Positions 61,233-64,000 of a DNA stretch of 64,000 bases are shown in pieces. A program made the position numbers and the translations under genes. The number at the start of each line of letters is the position of its first letter. Position 1 is the stretch's first letter. The stretch spans positions 868,001-932,000 of the forward strand of contig NZ_VIVR01000001.1 of NCBI RefSeq assembly GCF_007828955.1, given 5' to 3'. The notes beneath the pieces are model-generated. The model made no database searches, had not been told where the DNA came from, and saw only the letters and a list, made by a program, of their open reading frames with translations. The stretch is from Kitasatospora atroaurantiaca. GTDB lineage: Bacteria; Actinomycetota; Actinomycetes; Streptomycetales; Streptomycetaceae.

Positions 61233-63362
61233 TCAGGGCAGGTCCTGTTCGGCCCAGACGGTCTTCCCCTCGCGGCTGTAACGCGTGCCCCAGCCCTGGG
61301 TGACCTGGGCGACGAGGAAGAGACCGCGCCCGCCCTCGTCGCTCACCCGCGCGTGCCGGAGATGCGGCGCCGTGCTGCTGCCGTCCGCAACCTCGCAGAT
61401 GAGCGTCCGGTCGTGGATCAGACGGAGCTGTACCTGCCCCGAGGAGTACCGGATGGCGTTGGTCACCAGCTCGCTGACGATCAGCTCGGTGGTGAAGGCG
61501 AGATCGTCGAGACCCCAGTCGGCCAGCTGGCGGGTCGCCAGGGTTCGGGCGATGGAGACGATCGCCGGGTCCGGCGGAAGGGTCCAGGAGGCGACCTGCC
61601 CCATGTCCAGCACCCGGGTCCTGGCCAGCAGCAGGACGGCGTCGTCCTCCGGGCGCTCGGGGATCAGCGCGTACACGGCCGCGTCACAGGTCAGGGGCAG
61701 GGAGCGGCTCGGGTGGGCCAGTACCCGGCCGAGCTGTGCGAGCGCCACCTCCGGGTCGTGCCGGTGGGCGGCGAGGAGGCCATTGGTGTACAGCGCCAGG
61801 AGGGTGCCCTCGGTCAGGACCAGCTCGGTCACCTCGAACGGCAGTCCGCCCAGCCCCAGCGGTGGGCCGGGCGCGATGTCCAGGACCTCCGCCTCGCCGT
61901 CGGGAGGGACGAGCAGGGGTGCCGGATGGCCCGCGAGGGCCAGGGTGCAGCGCCGGGAGATGGGGTCGTAGACCGCGTAGGCGCAGGTGGCGCCCGCAGG
62001 ATTCTCCCCCAGCGGGTGTTCGTCCGACGGGTGGGGCTGTTCCTGGGCCAGCCGGATCACCAGGTCGTCGAGGCGGCCGAGGAGTTCGTCCGGGGCCAGG
62101 TCGAGGGCCGAGAGTGCGTGGATCGCCGCGCGGAGCCTGCCCATGGTCGCGGCGGCCTGCAGTCCGTGCCCCACCACGTCCCCGACCACGAGCGCGACGC
62201 GTGCCCCGGACAGGGGGATGACGTCGTACCAGTCCCCGCCGGCTCCGCCCGTGCCGCCCGCGCCGCTCGCGCTGCCGGCCAGACCGGGGATGTAGGTGTG
62301 GGCCGTCTCCACCGCGGCATGGACCGGCAGCCGCAGGGGCAGCAGGCTTCGTTGCAGGACGGACGCGACGGTGTGTTCACGCGTGTAGCGGCGGGCGTTG
62401 TCGATGTACAGGGCGGCGCGGTCGGCGATCTCCTGGGCCAGGGAGAGGTCGTCGTCGTCGAAGGGATCGGGGCGCTTCCAGCGGTAGAGCTCGGCCAGTC
62501 CGAGCACCACGCCGCGGGCCTGCAGTGGCACCACGATGAGTGAGTGCGCGCCCGCCGCGCGGATCCGCTCCGCCCTGGCCTCGTCCTGGGCCAGCCAGCT
62601 GTCCTCCTGCCCGAGGTCGGCGACCAGCCGAGGCTGCAGGTCGGCCAGGCTCTGGGTGAACGGCGACGGAAAGGCGAAGGTGGTCACCTCGCCGACCGGC
62701 GTGATGCCCTGCGCTTCCCGTCTAGCCACCGAGCGGTAGCCCGCGCGCCGCAGCGGCAGCGCCTCGCCGATCGGACCTGCGGGGGGCGCCTCACCACGGA
62801 TCACGCAGTCCAGTACGGCGACGGCGATCGTGTCCGCGAGCCGCGGCACCGCGGTGTCGGCCAGCTCCTGAGCCGTGCGCACCACGTCGAGGGTGGAGCC
62901 GATGCGTCCCTCGGCCTCGTGGAGCAGGTCCAGGCGCGCCCGGGCCCTGGACCGGTCCGTCACGTCCACGACGGCTGCCGCGACCCCCAGAACCCTGCCC
63001 TGCGGATCCTCCAGGCGGAAGGCCGAAACGGACACCGTACGTTCGCTGCGGGAGTCGGCCGGTGTGAAGCCCCGGTGCTCGACCTCGCGCAGCGGCTCGC
63101 CGGACTCCAGCACCTGCCGCGCCATCCGCTCCAGCGCCTCGGTGTCGAACCCCGGTGCCACCTCCGACACGGACTTGCCGAGGATGTCCTCGCTCGGCAC
63201 TCCGCGCATCCCCTCGGCGGCGGAGTTGAACCGCACCAGCCGCAGCTCGGGGTCGAAGACGAAGAGCCCGATCGGGGACTTGCTGAACAGGGCGGCCAGG
63301 ACCGCCTCGTCCAGGCGGCGGCCGCCGAGGTCTGCAGGAGCGTCGTCCTTCGGCGTGTCCAT
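61233..63362 (-). CDS. PAS-GAF-SpoIIE phosphatase with C-terminal RsbW-like ATPase
   Basis: A 709-residue regulator from the ATG at 63362. Order: PAS (about residues 20-130, FSKSPIGLFVFDPELRLVRFN); GAF (about 140-320); SpoIIE/PP2C (about 325-560, GGDWYDVIPLSGARVALVVGDVVGHG and LALYTNGLLAAHR); and HATPase (about 580-705, ELIVSELVTNAIRYS and GGRGLFLVAQ). Such proteins reset anti-sigma antagonists and bind sigma factors in the same chain. It belongs functionally with the sigma/RsbW genes at 2.2-3.6 kb, by family only. Confidence 0.94.
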   Translation of the reverse strand: MDTPKDDAPADLGGRRLDEAVLAALFSKSPIGLFVFDPELRLVRFNSAAEGMRGVPSEDILGKSVSEVAPGFDTEALERMARQVLESGEPLREVEHRGFTPADSRSERTVSVSAFRLEDPQGRVLGVAAAVVDVTDRSRARARLDLLHEAEGRIGSTLDVVRTAQELADTAVPRLADTIAVAVLDCVIRGEAPPAGPIGEALPLRRAGYRSVARREAQGITPVGEVTTFAFPSPFTQSLADLQPRLVADLGQEDSWLAQDEARAERIRAAGAHSLIVVPLQARGVVLGLAELYRWKRPDPFDDDDLSLAQEIADRAALYIDNARRYTREHTVASVLQRSLLPLRLPVHAAVETAHTYIPGLAGSASGAGGTGGAGGDWYDVIPLSGARVALVVGDVVGHGLQAAATMGRLRAAIHALSALDLAPDELLGRLDDLVIRLAQEQPHPSDEHPLGENPAGATCAYAVYDPISRRCTLALAGHPAPLLVPPDGEAEVLDIAPGPPLGLGGLPFEVTELVLTEGTLLALYTNGLLAAHRHDPEVALAQLGRVLAHPSRSLPLTCDAAVYALIPERPEDDAVLLLARTRVLDMGQVASWTLPPDPAIVSIARTLATRQLADWGLDDLAFTTELIVSELVTNAIRYSSGQVQLRLIHDRTLICEVADGSSTAPHLRHARVSDEGGRGLFLVAQVTQGWGTRYSREGKTVWAEQDLP

Positions 63363-63407
63363 ACCGACCAATCTCGCCGCTGCGCTCCGGGCGCGCACCC
63401 GGAGCGG

Positions 63408-63453
63408 GACGGCCTCCCGGCCCCGACCGCCCGGTCGGGGCCGGGAGGCCGTC
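63408..63453 (-). terminator. 21-bp hairpin terminator
   Basis: Perfect arms at 63408-63428 and 63433-63453 with loop GCCC, 23 nt after the stop of the VOC gene. One of the strongest hairpins in the window. Confidence 0.85.
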
Positions 63454-63475
63454 GGCGGACGATGCCGCAGCCGGC

Positions 63476-63901
63476 TCAGGATCCGGCGGCAGCCTTGCGG
63501 GGCGCTCCGGGGTAGGTACCGAAGTACCAGCCGTTGCCCTCGGGATCACGGGCGGCGAAGTCCCTCGATCCGTACTCGGTGTCGTGCGGCTCGGCGATGA
63601 TCTCCGCGCCGGCGGCCTTCGCCCGGGTGCACAGCTCGTCGGGACGGGCGGTGACCACGTAAGCGGCGAAGGTCCCGGGGCGGAGCGGGGAGAGGTCGCC
63701 CTGGGCGTCCTTCTTCACCGAGCCCAGCATGATCCCGCCGCCTTCGGGCCAGTCCAGCTGGGCGTGGTCCACGCGGTCGCCCTCCCCGTAGACCACGGTC
63801 TCCTCGAAACCGAAGGCGTCGACCAGAAACCTGATCAGCGCGCGGGCATTCTCAGCCCGCAGGCTGGGCCACACCTGCGGTGCGGGTGTCGTGTCGTCCA
63901 T
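63476..63901 (-). CDS. VOC-superfamily (glyoxalase/bleomycin-resistance-like) protein
   Basis: A 141-residue protein of one VOC module: VWPSLRAENARALIRFLVDAFGFEETVVY, then DHAQLDWPEGGGIMLG, and ARDPEGNGWYFGTYPG at the end (conserved E/G/W). Typical of small dioxygenase/glyoxalase-fold proteins annotated as PhnB-like. Metal ligands (H in DHAQ, E in PEGN) are plausible. Substrate is unknown. Confidence 0.92.
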   Translation of the reverse strand: MDDTTPAPQVWPSLRAENARALIRFLVDAFGFEETVVYGEGDRVDHAQLDWPEGGGIMLGSVKKDAQGDLSPLRPGTFAAYVVTARPDELCTRAKAAGAEIIAEPHDTEYGSRDFAARDPEGNGWYFGTYPGAPRKAAAGS

Positions 63902-63948
63902 CGCACCAGTATCGGCCGGGACCCGCCGCGAGGCGCGTGGCGCGCCGG

Positions 63949-64000
63949 TCAGCCGACGTTGACGCCGTAGTCCAGGGCGATGCCCCGGAGGCCGGACGCG
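63949..64000 (-). CDS. TerD-family protein, C-terminal codons only
   Basis: The last 16 codons before the stop at 63949 read SGLRGIALDYGVNVG, matching the end of TerD (tellurium-resistance/stress calcium-binding) proteins. The rest is beyond the right edge. Confidence 0.6.
   Translation of the reverse strand, partial: ASGLRGIALDYGVNVG

Overview
This 64-kb window is chromosomal DNA from a high-GC, spore-forming actinomycete of the Streptomyces/Kitasatospora group. The signs are about 72% GC, third-position G/C bias in every coding frame, GTG/TTG/CTG starts, a WhiB-like protein, a SigB/SigF-type sigma factor, SpoIIE-type phosphatases and an XRE - ImmA/IrrE - MAB_1171c cassette. No rRNA, tRNA, CRISPR array or intact insertion sequence was seen.

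Layout. 1-3.6 kb: end of a MalT-like LuxR regulator, a PLDc_N/SHOCT membrane protein, a Wbl protein, and a stress sigma factor with an RsbW-like kinase. 3.7-8.8 kb: a B12-dependent methylmalonyl-CoA mutase operon (mutA-mutB-meaB). 9-12 kb: aldo/keto reductase, a small membrane protein, and a CPA1 cation/proton antiporter with a TrkA-like tail. 12.2-16.9 kb: an SdpABC-like secreted-toxin locus (SdpC-like precursor, SdpA-like and SdpB-like maturation proteins) next to a small unknown protein and a two-gene ABC transporter. 16.9-26.1 kb: a StrR/ParB-like regulator divergent from XRE, ImmA/IrrE, MAB_1171c and amidase genes, then a sulfite-oxidase-fold protein, a bicovalent-FAD oxidase and a second amidase with a probable CTG start. 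26.2-29 kb: a small stress/hypoxia-type group (Rv1733c family, SHOCT, tandem USP). 29.2-34.4 kb: a CrtI/PYROXD2-like oxidoreductase flanked by 40-nt inverted repeats, and an operon of two GT4 glycosyltransferases plus an SGNH hydrolase. 34.3-36.2 kb: ECF sigma factor with zinc-finger anti-sigma factor. 36.3-41 kb: a patch of gene decay (three pieces of GlxA/AraC-type regulators, IS110 and IS5 remnants, a carbonic anhydrase running into an AraC remnant) with an intact DUF2975/Cro pair, an HD-domain protein and a secreted or anchored protein.

41-55.4 kb is a potassium-homeostasis island: kdpE, kdpD, kdpC, kdpB, kdpA, kdpF and a 27-codon ORF ahead of kdpF; a KimA-like K+ permease; a 5'-truncated second KimA copy; a kdpB 3' fragment; two universal stress proteins (one apparently frameshifted); and an AsnC-domain protein. 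Five non-coding regions here share one architecture: two tandem pairs of an 11-bp unit (GTCAAGG plus 4 nt) at offsets 0, 11, 32 and 43. This is a strong candidate for a KdpE (OmpR-family) operator and a local regulon.

55.3-64 kb: a cobalamin riboswitch ahead of cbtB-cbtA, a histidine-phosphatase-like protein lacking both catalytic histidines, two SpoIIE-type phosphatases, a lipoprotein, a ferredoxin-NADP reductase-like flavoprotein, a DUF6325-type protein, a VOC-family protein and the last codons of a TerD-like gene.

The two most interesting items are the SdpABC-like toxin locus with its cysteine-free, NVAAG-repeat toxin precursor and adjacent ABC transporter, and the repeated 0/11/32/43 operator array of the potassium island. 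All family assignments come from reading motifs by eye; no database search was run.
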